DNA of 5,317 bases, from assembly GCA_003175915.1 (NCBI GenBank), contig PSRH01000181.1, positions 1-5,317 on the forward strand, in the 5' to 3' direction. This stretch comes from Candidatus Melainabacteria bacterium. GTDB lineage: Bacteria > Cyanobacteriota > Vampirovibrionia > Obscuribacterales > Obscuribacteraceae. Positions within the stretch are counted from its first letter, which is position 1. Every line of letters starts with the position of its first letter. The notes under the pieces are model-generated. The model had not been told where the DNA came from and made no database searches. It saw only the letters and a program-made list of their open reading frames with translations. Position numbers and translations under genes: made by a program. Shown here one piece after another: positions 5,196-5,317 of the stretch.

Positions 5196-5317
5196 AATTG
5201 AATTCCTCCGGTTGAATTAAATTAGATAGACATCCACGTTGAACATATTCCCGTTATCGCTCATTTGCACTGGACATGGCGTCTAAATTAATGCCGTATT
5301 AATCATGAAATCTGGAA
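5196..5317 (-). promoter_or_regulatory. Upstream region of the flotillin gene with its ribosome binding site
   Basis: On the minus strand, GGAGG (5205-5209) is a strong Shine-Dalgarno sequence 9 nt before the ATG at 5195. It lies between two copies of AATTCAA (5198-5204 and 5212-5218), 14 nt apart. The rest is AT-rich, including two ATTAAT boxes near the right edge. I see no convincing -35/-10 pair, so the promoter may be weak, may use another sigma factor, or may lie outside the window. I see no gene in this stretch. Confidence 0.5.

Overview
The window is bacterial chromosome with about average GC. The best-supported content is a two-gene tetrapyrrole operon (hemA-hemC, minus strand), a flotillin/SPFH membrane-scaffold gene (minus strand) and one small unrecognised gene (plus strand). 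Glutamyl-tRNA reductase shows that the organism makes 5-aminolevulinate by the C5 (tRNA-Glu) route, which argues against an alphaproteobacterium using the Shemin route. Nothing here fixes the phylum. I see no phage, transposon, CRISPR or tRNA/rRNA signature.

Layout from left to right. Positions 1-431 hold no convincing gene, but carry a candidate plus-strand promoter (121-149) and two back-to-back hairpins (250-295). Positions 432-830 encode a 132-residue, probably helical, soluble protein of unknown function. A perfect 13-bp inverted repeat (845-883) lies between its stop and the convergent end of hemC. hemC (938-1888) and hemA (1891-3246) follow on the minus strand, with hemA transcribed first. 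They are separated by 2 nt, hemC has no visible Shine-Dalgarno sequence, and a small hairpin covers the hemA stop. Positions 3247-3650 (about 400 nt) are intergenic. They hold the hemA leader and ribosome binding site, a candidate hemA promoter overlapped by three TAATTG boxes exactly 11 bp apart, an imperfect tandem pair of GC-rich palindromes, and an intrinsic terminator for the gene to the right. Positions 3651-5195 encode a 514-residue prokaryotic flotillin with a strong ribosome binding site, and 5196-5317 is its upstream region.

How the genes work together. HemA reduces glutamyl-tRNA to glutamate-1-semialdehyde, committing it to tetrapyrrole synthesis. HemC later polymerises four porphobilinogens into hydroxymethylbilane. 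Co-transcription therefore couples an early and a middle step of the heme/siroheme/corrin pathway. The aminomutase, HemB and HemD needed between or after them are not in the window. The flotillin has its own ribosome binding site and terminator and looks like a separate transcription unit, so a link to heme synthesis is not supported beyond adjacency.

No clearly new multi-gene system is visible. The items most worth a second look are the phased boxes at the hemA promoter, the hemA/hemC translational junction, the palindrome pair at 3499-3551, and the orphan 132-residue gene.
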